A stretch of 64,000 nucleotides of DNA from SKZT01 sp964478625 (GTDB lineage Bacteria > Desulfobacterota > Desulfobacteria > Desulfobacterales > SKZT01), in contig CAYZJH010000012.1 of assembly GCA_964478625.1 (NCBI GenBank), forward strand, positions 1 through 64,000. Direction: 5' to 3'. The position numbers and the translations under genes were made by a program. This document shows positions 8,079-17,252 of this stretch, piece after piece; positions within the stretch are counted from its first letter, which is position 1, and each line of letters begins with the position of its first letter. Below the pieces are notes generated by a model, which searched no databases, was not told where the DNA came from, and was given only the letters and a program-made list of their open reading frames with translations.

Positions 8079-9707
8079 ATGTTTTGTTATCAGTGCGAAC
8101 AGACGGCTAAAGGTGAAGGGTGCACCAAGATCGGCGTATGTGGGAAATCCCATGAAGTGGCCACTCTTCAGGATCTTTTAATCTATGCGCTCAAAGGGCT
8201 TTCCCAGTATGCGGCAGAGGGGAGAAAAGTCGGCGTGGTGGATTCCGAAATCAACCGATTTACCTGTGAGGCAACTTTTTCCACACTGACCAATGTGGAC
8301 TTTGATCCTGACAGATTTGTTGAATTGATCAACAAGACGGTCAGTCTGCGGGAAGGTCTTGCAGCCAAGGTCAAAGCAGCCGGCGGAAAAACGGATTTCG
8401 GCGATGGCCCCGCAGTGTTTAAGCCTGCCGATACTCAAGAGGCCATGATTGCTCAAGGAGAAAAAGTCGGGGTCAAATCGGATCCGAGTATTGATCCGGA
8501 TGTCCATTCGCTTCAGCAAACAATTATTTATGGCATTAAAGGTATTTCCGCCTATGCGGACCACGCCCAGATTCTCGGCCAGGAGGATGACAAGGTTTAT
8601 GCGTTCATTCACGAAGGCCTGGCGGCCACCCTGGATAAAAATCTAGGGGTCAATGACCTGGTCGGGCTTGCATTGAAATGTGGAGAAATCAACCTTCGGG
8701 CCATGGAACTCCTGGATGCCGGCAACACGGGCAAATACGGAAATCCCGTACCCACCAAGGTTCCTTTAGGGCCTAAAAAAGGCAAAGCCATTTGTGTATC
8801 CGGGCACGACCTGAAAGACCTGGAAGAGATCCTGAAACAGACAGAAGGCACCGGAATCAATGTCTACACCCATGGAGAGATGCTTCCGTGCCACGGATAT
8901 CCGAAACTCAAAAAATATCCGCACTTTTACGGTCACTACGGTACTGCCTGGCAGAATCAAAAGAAAGAATTTTCCGATTTTCCGGGGGCAATCCTTATGA
9001 CCACCAACTGTATCCAAAAACCCCAGAATCTTTATCATGACAATATTTTCACCACTGGGCTTGTGGGATGGCCGGGGGTGAAACATATTGCGGATAAAAA
9101 TTTCAAACCCGTCATTGATAAAGCGCTGGAGCTTCCGGGGTTTACCGAAGACAAACCCGGGAAATCGGTGATGGTGGGGTTTGGCCATGATGCAATTCTG
9201 GGTGTTGCCGACAAGGTGATTGATGCCGTGAAAAACAAACAGCTTCGCCACTTTTTCCTGGTGGGCGGCTGTGACGGGGCCAAACCAGGTCGAAGCTATT
9301 ATACCGAATTTGTGGAAAAGGTACCCAAAGACTGTGTGGTGCTGACACTGGCATGCGGCAAGTTTCGCTTTTTTGACAAGGACCTGGGGGATATCGGCGG
9401 TATTCCAAGGCTTCTGGATGTCGGACAGTGCAATGACGCCTATTCGGCTATTCAGGTCGCTTCCGCTCTGGCAAAGGCTTTTGACTGCGGTGTAAACGAT
9501 CTTCCTTTGTCCATGATTCTGTCCTGGTACGAACAGAAAGCCTGCGCCATTTTGCTCACCCTCTTTTATCTGGGAATCAAGGATATTCGCCTTGGGCCGA
9601 GCCTTCCGGCCTTTATCACCCCCAATGTGTTAAAAGTGCTGGTGGACAATTTCAATGTCATGCCCGTTTCCACCCCTGATGAGGATCTGAAAGCAATCCT
9701 CGGATAA
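8079..9707 (+). CDS. hcp: hydroxylamine reductase / hybrid cluster protein
   Basis: A 542-residue hybrid cluster protein, credited with hydroxylamine and NO reduction under nitrosative stress. The N-terminal cluster cysteines sit in MFCYQCEQTAKGEGC and the following GVCGK. C-terminal hybrid-cluster ligands are in VGGCDGAKPGR, LACGKFRF and DVGQCNDAYS. I place the start at ATG 8079, directly after AGAGGAGGAATC and matching the MFCYQCEQ start of the family, rather than at the upstream in-frame ATG 8031. It is probably regulated by the divergent Crp/Fnr protein through the palindrome at 7977. HD-domain and ferredoxin genes follow. Confidence 0.96.
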   Translation: MFCYQCEQTAKGEGCTKIGVCGKSHEVATLQDLLIYALKGLSQYAAEGRKVGVVDSEINRFTCEATFSTLTNVDFDPDRFVELINKTVSLREGLAAKVKAAGGKTDFGDGPAVFKPADTQEAMIAQGEKVGVKSDPSIDPDVHSLQQTIIYGIKGISAYADHAQILGQEDDKVYAFIHEGLAATLDKNLGVNDLVGLALKCGEINLRAMELLDAGNTGKYGNPVPTKVPLGPKKGKAICVSGHDLKDLEEILKQTEGTGINVYTHGEMLPCHGYPKLKKYPHFYGHYGTAWQNQKKEFSDFPGAILMTTNCIQKPQNLYHDNIFTTGLVGWPGVKHIADKNFKPVIDKALELPGFTEDKPGKSVMVGFGHDAILGVADKVIDAVKNKQLRHFFLVGGCDGAKPGRSYYTEFVEKVPKDCVVLTLACGKFRFFDKDLGDIGGIPRLLDVGQCNDAYSAIQVASALAKAFDCGVNDLPLSMILSWYEQKACAILLTLFYLGIKDIRLGPSLPAFITPNVLKVLVDNFNVMPVSTPDEDLKAILG

Positions 9708-9721
9708 GAAACCATGGAAAG

Positions 9722-9778
9722 GGAAACTTGAAACTTCTCCAGATGATTCATATGCTTTGACTGAAGTTTCAAGTTTCC
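9722..9778 (+). other. perfect 16-bp inverted repeat between hcp and the HD gene
   Basis: GGAAACTTGAAACTTC at 9722-9737 is repeated exactly inverted at 9763-9778 around a 25-base loop. No U-run follows, and the HD-protein ribosome site (CAGGAGGTATACAGC) begins seven bases later. It could be an mRNA processing or stability element within the operon. Confidence 0.6.
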
Positions 9779-9799
9779 AAAATTCAGGAGGTATACAGC

Positions 9800-10525
9800 A
9801 TGAAATGCCCAGGACAAGACAGCCGGTATTGGAAACCGGGGGCTATTTTCGATACAAAATGTCCTCAGTGCGGAGAAGTGGTGGAATTTTTCAAAGATGA
9901 CACCACCCGAAAGTGCAACCATTGCGGCCACCGGTTTGTGAATCCTCAGATGGATTTCGGATGTGCGGCCTACTGCCAGTATGCAGAACAATGCATCGGG
10001 GATCTTCCACCGGAAGTGGCATCCCAGAGGGAGGATTTTTTAAAAGACAAGGTGGCCATAGAGATGAAACGCTATTTCAAGCGCGATTTTAAACGTATCG
10101 GCCACGCCACCCGGGTTGCCCGGTATGCCGAACGAATCGGTAAAGCGGAACAGGGCAATATGGCCGTGATTCTGACATCCGCTTATCTGCATGATATCGG
10201 AATTCCCGAGGCTGAAAAAAAATACAACAGTGCCTCGCCCAAATATCAGCATATTGAGGGGCCGCCGGTAGCGCGATCCATCCTGGAAAAGCTGGGGGCC
10301 AATGAAAAGCTGATCCAGGAAGTGTGTGACCTGATCGGACATCATCACTGGCCCCGTGAGGAAGAGACCATCAATTTCAAGGTTCTCTATGATGCGGATC
10401 TTATCGCCAACCTGGAGGAGAAGCAAAAAGAAAGTCCCATGGAAAAGGAACGCCTGGAGAAAATTATCGAAAAATCATTTTTGACTGAAAGCGGCCGGAA
10501 AGAGGCTCAAAAAGTGCTGTGTTGA
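9800..10525 (+). CDS. zinc-ribbon and HD-domain protein (putative phosphohydrolase)
   Basis: A 241-residue protein with two parts. Residues about 20-45 form a zinc ribbon (CPQCG ... CNHCG), and further cysteines in CAAYCQYAEQC may bind metal. Residues about 95-215 form an HD domain: conserved His in RIGHATRVARYAERI, the HD pair in AYLHDIGIPE, then IGHHHWP and a late Asp in YDADLIAN. HD domains hydrolyse phosphoesters, often of nucleotides. Its place between hcp and a ferredoxin-like gene suggests a role in the same nitrosative-stress operon; the substrate is not predictable. The RBS AGGAGGTATACAGC decides the start. Confidence 0.85.
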   Translation: MKCPGQDSRYWKPGAIFDTKCPQCGEVVEFFKDDTTRKCNHCGHRFVNPQMDFGCAAYCQYAEQCIGDLPPEVASQREDFLKDKVAIEMKRYFKRDFKRIGHATRVARYAERIGKAEQGNMAVILTSAYLHDIGIPEAEKKYNSASPKYQHIEGPPVARSILEKLGANEKLIQEVCDLIGHHHWPREEETINFKVLYDADLIANLEEKQKESPMEKERLEKIIEKSFLTESGRKEAQKVLC

Positions 10526-10567
10526 ATTAAATACCCTGCGTGTCAGGTCCAAACCGGCAAATAACCG

Positions 10568-10671
10568 CTCCCCCCTTTGAAAGGAGGCCGGGTGGGATTT
10601 GACAACCTGATACCATTTTAAAAATCCCCCTAAATGCCCCTTTTTCAAAGGGGGACTTGTGGGAAGTTAGC
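10568..10671. repeat. CCCCCTTT...AAAGGGGG palindromic repeat
   Basis: The gap between the HD and ferredoxin genes holds two palindromic blocks, CCCCCCTTTGAAAGGAGG and CCCCTTTTTCAAAGGGGG, with ATCCCCCTAAA between them. The same type of block recurs at 11496-11555. This small intergenic repeat is non-coding. Confidence 0.6.
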
Positions 10672-10691
10672 TAATAAGCAGCAGAGGTGAA

Positions 10692-11444
10692 ATGATGAAA
10701 GTGATTCGTAAAATAGTGGAAATCGATGAAGAACTCTGTGATGGTTGCGGCAATTGTGTTCCGGCTTGTGCAGAAGGGGCACTGGTGGTTGAAAACGGAA
10801 AAGCCCGGGTGGTCAAGGATCAATTCTGCGACGGCCTGGGTGCTTGCCTTGGAGACTGCCCCACCGGCGCTCTTCGCATTGTTGAGCGGGAAGCCGACGA
10901 GTTTGATGAGGAAGCGGTTGAAGAGTACCTTGCCGACAGGGAAAAAGGACGGCATGAGGGCGAATTTATTCATACAGGGTGCCCGTCAGCCCGGATCCAG
11001 ACATTCGATACGGGCAAGACCCGGGAAAATCATGGTGGTTTCAAACCAAGCCCCGAAAGCGAATCCCTGCTGTCCAACTGGCCGGTTCAAATCATGCTGG
11101 TACCACCCAATGCACCCTTTTTAAAAGGAGCGGACCTTCTGGTGGTAGCCGATTGTGTGCCTGTTGCCTATCGGAATTTCCATCAGGATTTTCTCCAGGG
11201 CAAGGCGGTCATGATGGGATGTCCCAAGCTGGATAACGCCCAGGCATATATCGACAAATTCGCACAGATCTGCCAGGTTGCGGGGCTTAAAAGCATTACT
11301 TCCTTAATCATGGAAGTTCCCTGCTGCTCGGCTCTTCCCATGATCGTCCGAAAGGGACTTGAAAAAGCCGGCAGAAAAATTCCCATGGAAGAAGTGGTTA
11401 TCGGCACCAGGGGACAGATTATTGAACGCCGTCAGGTGGTGTAA
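10692..11444 (+). CDS. frdX: ferredoxin-like iron-sulfur protein of the hcp cluster
   Basis: A 250-residue iron-sulfur protein. A complete CxxCxxCxxxC site (CDGCGNCVPAC) is followed by a second motif, CDGLGACLGDCP, in which the second cysteine is Leu, so that site may hold a [3Fe-4S] cluster or use an outside ligand. More cysteines follow in TGCPSA, ADCVPVA, MGCPKLD and EVPCCSALP, so the C-terminal half may bind another cluster. It probably passes electrons to Hcp. The symbol frdX follows the known pairing with hcp in HcpR regulons and is used on context. ATGATG start after GCAGAGGTGA. Confidence 0.78.
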   Translation: MMKVIRKIVEIDEELCDGCGNCVPACAEGALVVENGKARVVKDQFCDGLGACLGDCPTGALRIVEREADEFDEEAVEEYLADREKGRHEGEFIHTGCPSARIQTFDTGKTRENHGGFKPSPESESLLSNWPVQIMLVPPNAPFLKGADLLVVADCVPVAYRNFHQDFLQGKAVMMGCPKLDNAQAYIDKFAQICQVAGLKSITSLIMEVPCCSALPMIVRKGLEKAGRKIPMEEVVIGTRGQIIERRQVV

Positions 11445-11495
11445 CTGTCATTTGTGGAATTCTTCCGACCGATGAAACCGTTTTGGGATCTTTAA

Positions 11496-11555
11496 CCTCC
11501 CCCGTAGAAAAAGAGGGATGGATCCTTAAATACTCCCCCTTAGAAAAAGGGGGAT
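11496..11555. repeat. paired CCCCCTTAGAAAAAGGGGG palindromes
   Basis: Two consecutive hairpins, CTCCCCCGTAGAAAAAGAGGG and CTCCCCCTTAGAAAAAGGGGG, lie 51-110 bases after the ferredoxin gene. They are related to the block at 10568 and may also act as a terminator. Confidence 0.6.
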
Positions 11556-11568
11556 TCAGGGCATTGGC

Positions 11569-11836
11569 GTCAAATTAAGTCAGTGACAAGGTATTCAGGA
11601 CTGTCATTTTGAGGAGGCCGACATCATGCTCGGTTATTTGGCACGCGCCCAGTGGCCGACGAATAATCTTTCTTCCAGCCAGGGCAGTATTTCTTTTATC
11701 AACTCCAGGTCGGATCTCATGACCGGTCCGGGCTTGGAAACAGAGATTCTTCGGTCGCCGTGGTTTCAATCCATTTCATAGGAAATATTGTCTTTTCAAG
11801 CATCGAGCCGTTGCGGGTCGCTCCCTCAGAATGACA
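11569..11836. repeat. dispersed palindromic repeat, family 1, copy B (inverted)
   Basis: The reverse orientation of copy A: the core runs from TGTCATTTTGAGGAGGCC (11602) to GCTCCCTCAGAATGACA (11836). The outer arm, with AATTAAGTCAGTGACAAGG, extends it to the left. Internal matches to copy A include GAGATTCTTCGGTCGCCGTG. It fills most of the gap before the CoA-transferase gene. Confidence 0.8.
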
Positions 11837-11928
11837 GCGCGGCAGCTAATATCCCACGTTGATTTTTCCTTGTACATCATTTGCATTCAGCAATAAAATC
11901 ATATATTCTCACTGTCGGAAAGAAGAGG

Positions 11929-13830
11929 ATGATGAGAATATTTCAAATGGTTAAAAAGATGGATTTATTGTCCGGCAAGGGATGGAGAAAGCGGATTGAA
12001 ACCCTTGATGAGGCTTTTGAGGATATCGAGCCGGGGATGAGTATCTTTTTGGGGACAGGCGGCGGTGAGCCCAGAACCCTGGTAAAACATATCCTGAATT
12101 CAGAAGCCCCGAATCTGAGGGATCTGGAACTGATCCAGCTGCTGAGTTTCGGAGATGCAATTACCGGCGAAGAAAACCCGTCACGTTTGGCCCATAAATT
12201 CCGGTTAAAAACCTTTTTTTCAGGGTGGGTTGCCAGTGAAGCCATTACCGAAGGCCGCGCCGATCTCATTCCCTGCCGCTTTTCACGAATACACGAGTTG
12301 ATCCGGTCTGAAAGAATTCATATCGATGCTGTTTTTATCCAGGTGACTCCCCCCAACGAAGAGGGCTATTGCAGTCTCGGTGTTGCGGTGGATGTAGCGC
12401 GTTACGCCATGGACCAGGCAGGTGTTGTGATCGGTGAAATTAATCCGGCTACTCCCTTTACTTTCGGGGATACGTTTGTTCATATCGATGAATTCGATCA
12501 CGTGGTGAAAGCAACCGAGGATCCCATCTATCTCGACCGTTGGCCAGTGGATCCCGTTCAGGAAAAAGTGGCTGAAAATGTGGCCTCAAGAATTGAGGAT
12601 GGCAGTTGTATCTCCTTTTTTACAGGCCCTGTTTTTGAAGCCCTTGGCAAACGTCTGGTCGGGAAAAGACATCTGGGAATCCACACCCCGGTTTTTACGG
12701 ATGCCCTGATGGAACTGGTGAAAAGCGGAGCGGTGAGCAATCGAAAAAAATCTATTTTTCGGGGCAAATCCCTCACCTCGTATGCGGTCGGGTCCAAAAA
12801 ACTCTTTAAATGGCTGGATCGAAACCCTTTGGTGGAGTTTCAGGGGATCGAAAGAGTCTCCAATCCGATTCATATCGGTCGAAATCCAGATTTTGTCGCA
12901 CTGATTCCTGCCAGAAAAGTCGATTTGACAGGCCGGGTCGCCCTGCATACCGGCAGGGGTAATGTTGCCGCCGGTCCAGGTGAGGCTATGAACCTGGTCA
13001 ACGGTGCCGAACTGTCCCGAGGTGGCATCACGATCTTTGCCTTGACCAGCAGGAATCTCAGGGGCGAATCCAACATCCTGATCGATGTTGAAGGGTACCC
13101 TAATCTCTTTACTTTAAGGGAATCCGTGGATATCGTCATCACCGAATACGGTTCGGCTGAGCTAAATGGAAGAACCATTCGTGAACGAGCACAAGCGCTT
13201 ATTGAAATCGCCCATCCTGATGATCGGGCCCAATTGCTGGAAAAGGCCAAAGCCGCCAAAATCATCTACCAGGACCAGATTTTCCTTCCTGAAAGTGCAC
13301 ATCTTTATCCCTCCAATATTGCCATATCCCATGTTTTCGAAAAGGATCTGAAAGTCAGGTTCAGGGCCATAAGACCTTCTGATGAAGAAGGGATGCGAAG
13401 GCTTTTTTACCGCTCCTCTGATGAGGCTGTTTACACCAGATATTTTTCTCCCATCAAGACCATGCCTCATTCCCGCATGCAGGAATATGTCAATATTGAT
13501 TATGCAGACACCCTTTCCATCGTGGGACTGATCGGAGAACCTGGAAAGGGAAAAATAATTGCCGAAGCCCGCTTTGTCAGAAAAAACAACCGATCATTTG
13601 CTGATGTCGCTTTTATGGTAGACGAAAATTATCAAAACCTTGGAATAGCCGGTTTTATGTACAAAACTCTGGTCCGCCTGGCCAGGGAACGCGGAATAAA
13701 AGGTTTCACCGCCAATGTCCTGGCATCCAATAAAGCCATGCTTAAGGTTTTTGAAAAAGGCGGCCATATTGTCAATTTTGGATTTGAGGAAGGGGTGTAT
13801 AATTTGAAAATCCCGTTCGAGGAACGATAA
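11929..13830 (+). CDS. acetyl-CoA hydrolase/transferase fused to a GNAT acetyltransferase
   Basis: About 633 residues in two modules. Residues about 15-460 form a CoA-transferase of the 4-hydroxybutyrate / acetyl-CoA hydrolase family, with GTGGGEPRTL near the N-terminus, the CoA-thioester Glu region ITEYGSAELNG, and the GxGGxxDF-like loop replaced by GRGNVAAGPGEAMN. Residues about 480-630 form a GNAT domain with a (Q/R)NLGIAGFMYK acetyl-CoA loop. Such fusions are known, and in other contexts GNAT domains acetylate CoA-using enzymes. I chose ATG 11929, which follows GGAAAGAAGAGG; a TTG at 11881 is a weaker option. The acceptor acid is unknown. Confidence 0.88.
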   Translation: MMRIFQMVKKMDLLSGKGWRKRIETLDEAFEDIEPGMSIFLGTGGGEPRTLVKHILNSEAPNLRDLELIQLLSFGDAITGEENPSRLAHKFRLKTFFSGWVASEAITEGRADLIPCRFSRIHELIRSERIHIDAVFIQVTPPNEEGYCSLGVAVDVARYAMDQAGVVIGEINPATPFTFGDTFVHIDEFDHVVKATEDPIYLDRWPVDPVQEKVAENVASRIEDGSCISFFTGPVFEALGKRLVGKRHLGIHTPVFTDALMELVKSGAVSNRKKSIFRGKSLTSYAVGSKKLFKWLDRNPLVEFQGIERVSNPIHIGRNPDFVALIPARKVDLTGRVALHTGRGNVAAGPGEAMNLVNGAELSRGGITIFALTSRNLRGESNILIDVEGYPNLFTLRESVDIVITEYGSAELNGRTIRERAQALIEIAHPDDRAQLLEKAKAAKIIYQDQIFLPESAHLYPSNIAISHVFEKDLKVRFRAIRPSDEEGMRRLFYRSSDEAVYTRYFSPIKTMPHSRMQEYVNIDYADTLSIVGLIGEPGKGKIIAEARFVRKNNRSFADVAFMVDENYQNLGIAGFMYKTLVRLARERGIKGFTANVLASNKAMLKVFEKGGHIVNFGFEEGVYNLKIPFEER

Positions 13831-13835
13831 CTTTT

Positions 13836-14133
13836 CTCATTCTGAGGGAGCATGTCGCAACGGACCATAGCCTGTAGGGACAATACAATCCAAAATGTCG
13901 CCGGACACTGGTGCGACCGACGAATCTATCGTCCCAAAGCTGGACCAAACTATCAGATCTCACCTGGAATTGAAACAGGAGAGGCGCTGCCTCCGTGAAG
14001 GAAAGATTCTTCGTCGGCCATTGAGTACGCGCCATATACTCATTTACCATGTTGGCATCCTCATAATGACATTTTTGAAAACCTTGTCATTTCATTAACT
14101 TGATACCAATGGGCTTTCGCCGGAATGACGGGT
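13836..14133. repeat. dispersed palindromic repeat, family 1, copy C
   Basis: Begins TCATTCTGAGGGAGC a few bases after the CoA-transferase stop, with inner core to ATCCTCATAATGACA (14071). The right outer arm continues TTAACTTGATACCAATGGGC and CGCCGGAATGACGG. Inner hairpin arms CGACCGACGAATC and AGATTCTTCGTCGG are present. Frames reading through it are artefacts. Confidence 0.8.
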
Positions 14134-14188
14134 GGTTGCCGTCTTAATCGCTCAGTTTAGGATTCTTTATGATAAAAGGAAATAACAC

Positions 14189-15379
14189 TTGGAAACTTCC
14201 CTGATCAGAGCCGAAGTTGATTTGGAAGCTATCGCGCATAATGTTGCCGAGCTCAGAAAAATAACCCATCCGGCAGCCAAGGTAATGGCTGTGGTCAAAG
14301 CGGATGCTTATGGACATGGAGCGGAAAAGGTAGCCGAAGTCGCTCTTAAAAACGGAGCCGAAGTTTTGGGAGTTGCCAGAATCAATGAGGGCATCGCTCT
14401 TCGGGAAGCCGGTTTTACGGTACCTATTCAGATTTTTGGATATACACCCCTATCCTTGGCTGAAAATCTTATCCGGTATGCCTTGACACAAACCGTATTT
14501 TCCTATCAAAGCGCCTCGGCCCTATCTGGATTAGCCATTTCAACAGGCAATAAAATCAGGATTCATATCAAGGTGGACACCGGCATGGGAAGACTCGGCC
14601 TGGCGACCGATTGCGGAGAAATTTCATGCTCCGACCTCAGTCTGACCCAAGGCTCTCTGAAACAGGTCGAATCCATTTTCATGCTTCGAGGCATTATCCC
14701 TGAAGGCATCATGACTCATTTTTCCTCGGCGGACAGCCTGGATAAAAGTTATGCACGGAAACAGTTTTCAATATTTCTCGATTTCATGGATCAATTAAAA
14801 AAAAGAGGCATCGAATTCGGCGTTCGCCATGCAGCCAATAGTGCTGCCGTCATGGAGATGCCTGAAACCCACCTGGATCTTGTTCGTCCGGGAATTTCCA
14901 TTTATGGCCTGTATCCATCGGATGAAGTTGACAGAACCATCATCCGCTTGAAGCCCGCGATGAGCCTTAAGACGTGTGTGGTGCATGTTAAAAAAATTCC
15001 CGAAGGATTTTCCGTCAGCTATTCCAGAACTTTTCAAACCCGAAAAAATACCACTGTGGCTACGGTGTCGGCAGGATATGCCGATGGCTACAACCGTCTT
15101 TTATCTTCTTGCGGGTCCATGCTGGTTCATGGAAAACGGGCGCCGGTTATCGGAAGAGTCTGCATGGACCTAACCATGCTGGATGTAAGCCATATTCCAG
15201 GTGTGGCCGTCGGAGACGAGGCGGTTGTTTTTGGCGCGCAAAATGATGAGTATCTCCATGTGGATGAAATGGCGAAAATGCTCAACACCATCAATTATGA
15301 GATCCTAACCGGCATCACAGCCCGTGTACCCAGGATTTACAAGGGCTCCCCCCAGGCTCATCAGCTACACCAGAGGTAA
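14189..15379 (+). CDS. alr: alanine racemase
   Basis: A 396-residue PLP enzyme making D-alanine for peptidoglycan. The PLP lysine is Lys37 in VVKADAYGHG. The second catalytic base lies in VSYSRTFQT, and the substrate-binding region is GRVCMDLTMLDV. It starts at TTG 14189, supported by AAAAGGA ten bases upstream and by the family start just before the first beta strand (RAEVDLEAI). Compared with typical enzymes there is an extra segment of about 20 residues after the DTGMGRLG motif (about 150-170). It stands alone between repeats and the convergent mltA gene. Confidence 0.94.
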   Translation: METSLIRAEVDLEAIAHNVAELRKITHPAAKVMAVVKADAYGHGAEKVAEVALKNGAEVLGVARINEGIALREAGFTVPIQIFGYTPLSLAENLIRYALTQTVFSYQSASALSGLAISTGNKIRIHIKVDTGMGRLGLATDCGEISCSDLSLTQGSLKQVESIFMLRGIIPEGIMTHFSSADSLDKSYARKQFSIFLDFMDQLKKRGIEFGVRHAANSAAVMEMPETHLDLVRPGISIYGLYPSDEVDRTIIRLKPAMSLKTCVVHVKKIPEGFSVSYSRTFQTRKNTTVATVSAGYADGYNRLLSSCGSMLVHGKRAPVIGRVCMDLTMLDVSHIPGVAVGDEAVVFGAQNDEYLHVDEMAKMLNTINYEILTGITARVPRIYKGSPQAHQLHQR

Positions 15380-15471
15380 AGAGGTGGAAAACCCTGCTTT
15401 TCCATACAGCAAAAGCCGGGGCTCTAAACTTCTTTTGGCCGGGAATTCATCTTCTTAACTGTCGAGATTCA

Positions 15472-16773
15472 TTACCCGTTGCTGTCCGGTTTTAAGACCA
15501 GAAAATAAAGGTTGCCGGGATGCTGTAGGTGGCCTGCGGCAACTTCGGCATATTCCCCGTTTCCCCAGAACAGGTCGGCTCGTCCGGGTCCGCGGATAGC
15601 CCCGCCCGTATCCTGGTTTAAACCAAACCTGGAAAAATCGGACCATCGGATAATTTTCTGATCAGGGTCCAGGAAAGGTTTCTGGGTTTCAATAAAGGCC
15701 AAGGCGGCATCCGGAAAAATTTTTCGATCCGTGGCAATGGATCTACCGGGTGTGAGTTTAACTCCCAAAGCGCCCACAGGGCCTTCAGTACCGACTTCAA
15801 AGAAAACATAGCTCGGGTTTTGGCTTAATACCGGTTTGATTTCTTCCGGATGAAGTTTCAGGTATGCCTTGATTTTCTGCATGGACATCTCGGATCGTTC
15901 GATTTTTCCGGCTTCGATAAGATGTTTTCCGATACTGACATAGGGCCTGCCATTGGTGGTATGATACCTTAAATTGATGGAGTAGCCTTCGGCCAGATTA
16001 ACCCGGCCGGAACCCTGAACATGAAGAAAAAAAAGATCGACAATATCCTCAACAAATACCAGCGGTGTTAATGTCTTTTCAAGAACCCGTTCAAAATCGA
16101 TTTCCTTCCGGTCCCAATAAGGTACCACGGTTTTACCGGTCCATCTCCCTCTGATTTTTTCGCCATCGAATTTAGTGGAAAATGCGGATAGATCGATCGT
16201 AATTAAATCATTGGGCGGGCCATAGACCGGGTGAGGATATTTTGAGGAATGCGAAAGGCTTCCATTTAATGTAGGTTCATAGTAACCGGTAAAAAGAACC
16301 CTGCCCGTCTCCTTACCGCCGATGGAGGCATAAACCCGGTAGTTTTCGGCGATAAACCGATCCAGGTCCGTTCTGTCAGGATTGTCTTGAACAAAATCCC
16401 TAAACCGAACCAGTGATTTTTTTAAATGAACGGCATCATAAACATCGTTACCAAAACGAAACTCCCTGCTCTCAGGAACTTTTTCAAGATACTCCAAACT
16501 TTTTGAGATTGCCGGAACCAGATCTTCAAAAAGCATGTCATCAATAAACCTGGGATATTGAGATTGAGGCAAAAGCCTCAGGACCGGTTCTTCCTCTTCA
16601 AGGATTACCGGTTTTTTTTCGGCACATCCGCCAAAGGATATGATCAGGATGCTTATGAGAAGAAGTCTCAACACCCGTTTGACTTTTTGGGATAACGGTT
16701 GAAAATAGAAAATATGGTTATTTCGGTCTTGGATGATCATCATATTATTTTTTCCGGTAGCATCAGGATTCAT
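15472..16773 (-). CDS. mltA: membrane-bound lytic murein transglycosylase A (lipoprotein)
   Basis: A 433-residue outer-membrane lipoprotein that cleaves peptidoglycan to anhydromuropeptides. A hydrophobic signal (LRLLLISILIISFGGC) ends in a lipobox with the acylated Cys at about residue 49. The MltA barrel follows (GRVLFTGYYEPTLNGS), then the C-terminal 3D domain with its three aspartates (NQDTGGAIRGPGRADLFWG). The ATG at 16773 overlaps the end of moaC by 11 bases; ATG codons at 16743 and 16740 are shorter alternatives that leave a more normal signal length. It is the last gene of the minus-strand mobA-moaE-moaC-mltA run. Confidence 0.92.
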   Translation of the reverse strand: MNPDATGKNNMMIIQDRNNHIFYFQPLSQKVKRVLRLLLISILIISFGGCAEKKPVILEEEEPVLRLLPQSQYPRFIDDMLFEDLVPAISKSLEYLEKVPESREFRFGNDVYDAVHLKKSLVRFRDFVQDNPDRTDLDRFIAENYRVYASIGGKETGRVLFTGYYEPTLNGSLSHSSKYPHPVYGPPNDLITIDLSAFSTKFDGEKIRGRWTGKTVVPYWDRKEIDFERVLEKTLTPLVFVEDIVDLFFLHVQGSGRVNLAEGYSINLRYHTTNGRPYVSIGKHLIEAGKIERSEMSMQKIKAYLKLHPEEIKPVLSQNPSYVFFEVGTEGPVGALGVKLTPGRSIATDRKIFPDAALAFIETQKPFLDPDQKIIRWSDFSRFGLNQDTGGAIRGPGRADLFWGNGEYAEVAAGHLQHPGNLYFLVLKPDSNG

Positions 16774-17245
16774 TTCTTACAAATACTCCGCTTTTTCCGC
16801 CGGACTTTTCCATCAGGCAAATGTCGGAGATCACCATGGATTTGTCATAGGATTTACACATGTCGTATATGGTCAGGGCGGATACCGCAACAGCGGTCAA
16901 GGCTTCCATCTCCACACCGGTCTGTCCTCTCAATCGCACCGATGCCTCGATAATAATGGCACTTTCTTTTTGGTCCGGGAAAAAATCGATTGCGATGTGA
17001 GTGATGTTCAAAGGATGGCACATGGGAATCAGGTCCGATGTTTTCTTTGCAGCCATAATACCGGCAATTCTTGCGGTCTCAAGAACATTTCCTTTTTTGA
17101 TAGACTGGTTCCCGATTTTTTCAAAGGTATCCGGTGTCATGGTGATTTTTCCTTTGGCCATGGCCTTGCGGTCCGAGTAGGCCTTTTCGGTAACATCCAC
17201 CATCCGTACTCTGCCTTCATTGTCGATATGGGTAAAATCATTCAT
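16763..17245 (-). CDS. moaC: cyclic pyranopterin monophosphate synthase
   Basis: A 160-residue MoaC, which converts the MoaA product to cyclic pyranopterin monophosphate in molybdenum cofactor synthesis. Signature regions are IPMCHPLNITH (substrate-binding His) and CKSYDKSMVISDICLMEKSGGKSG (catalytic Lys and Asp). I take ATG 17245 (MNDFTHIDNEGRVRMVDV), which matches the family N-terminus, rather than the upstream ATG at 17302, whose extension overlaps moaE in another frame. The gene sits between moaE and mltA. Confidence 0.95.
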   Translation of the reverse strand: MNDFTHIDNEGRVRMVDVTEKAYSDRKAMAKGKITMTPDTFEKIGNQSIKKGNVLETARIAGIMAAKKTSDLIPMCHPLNITHIAIDFFPDQKESAIIIEASVRLRGQTGVEMEALTAVAVSALTIYDMCKSYDKSMVISDICLMEKSGGKSGVFVRNES

Positions 17246-17252
17246 AAAAAAA

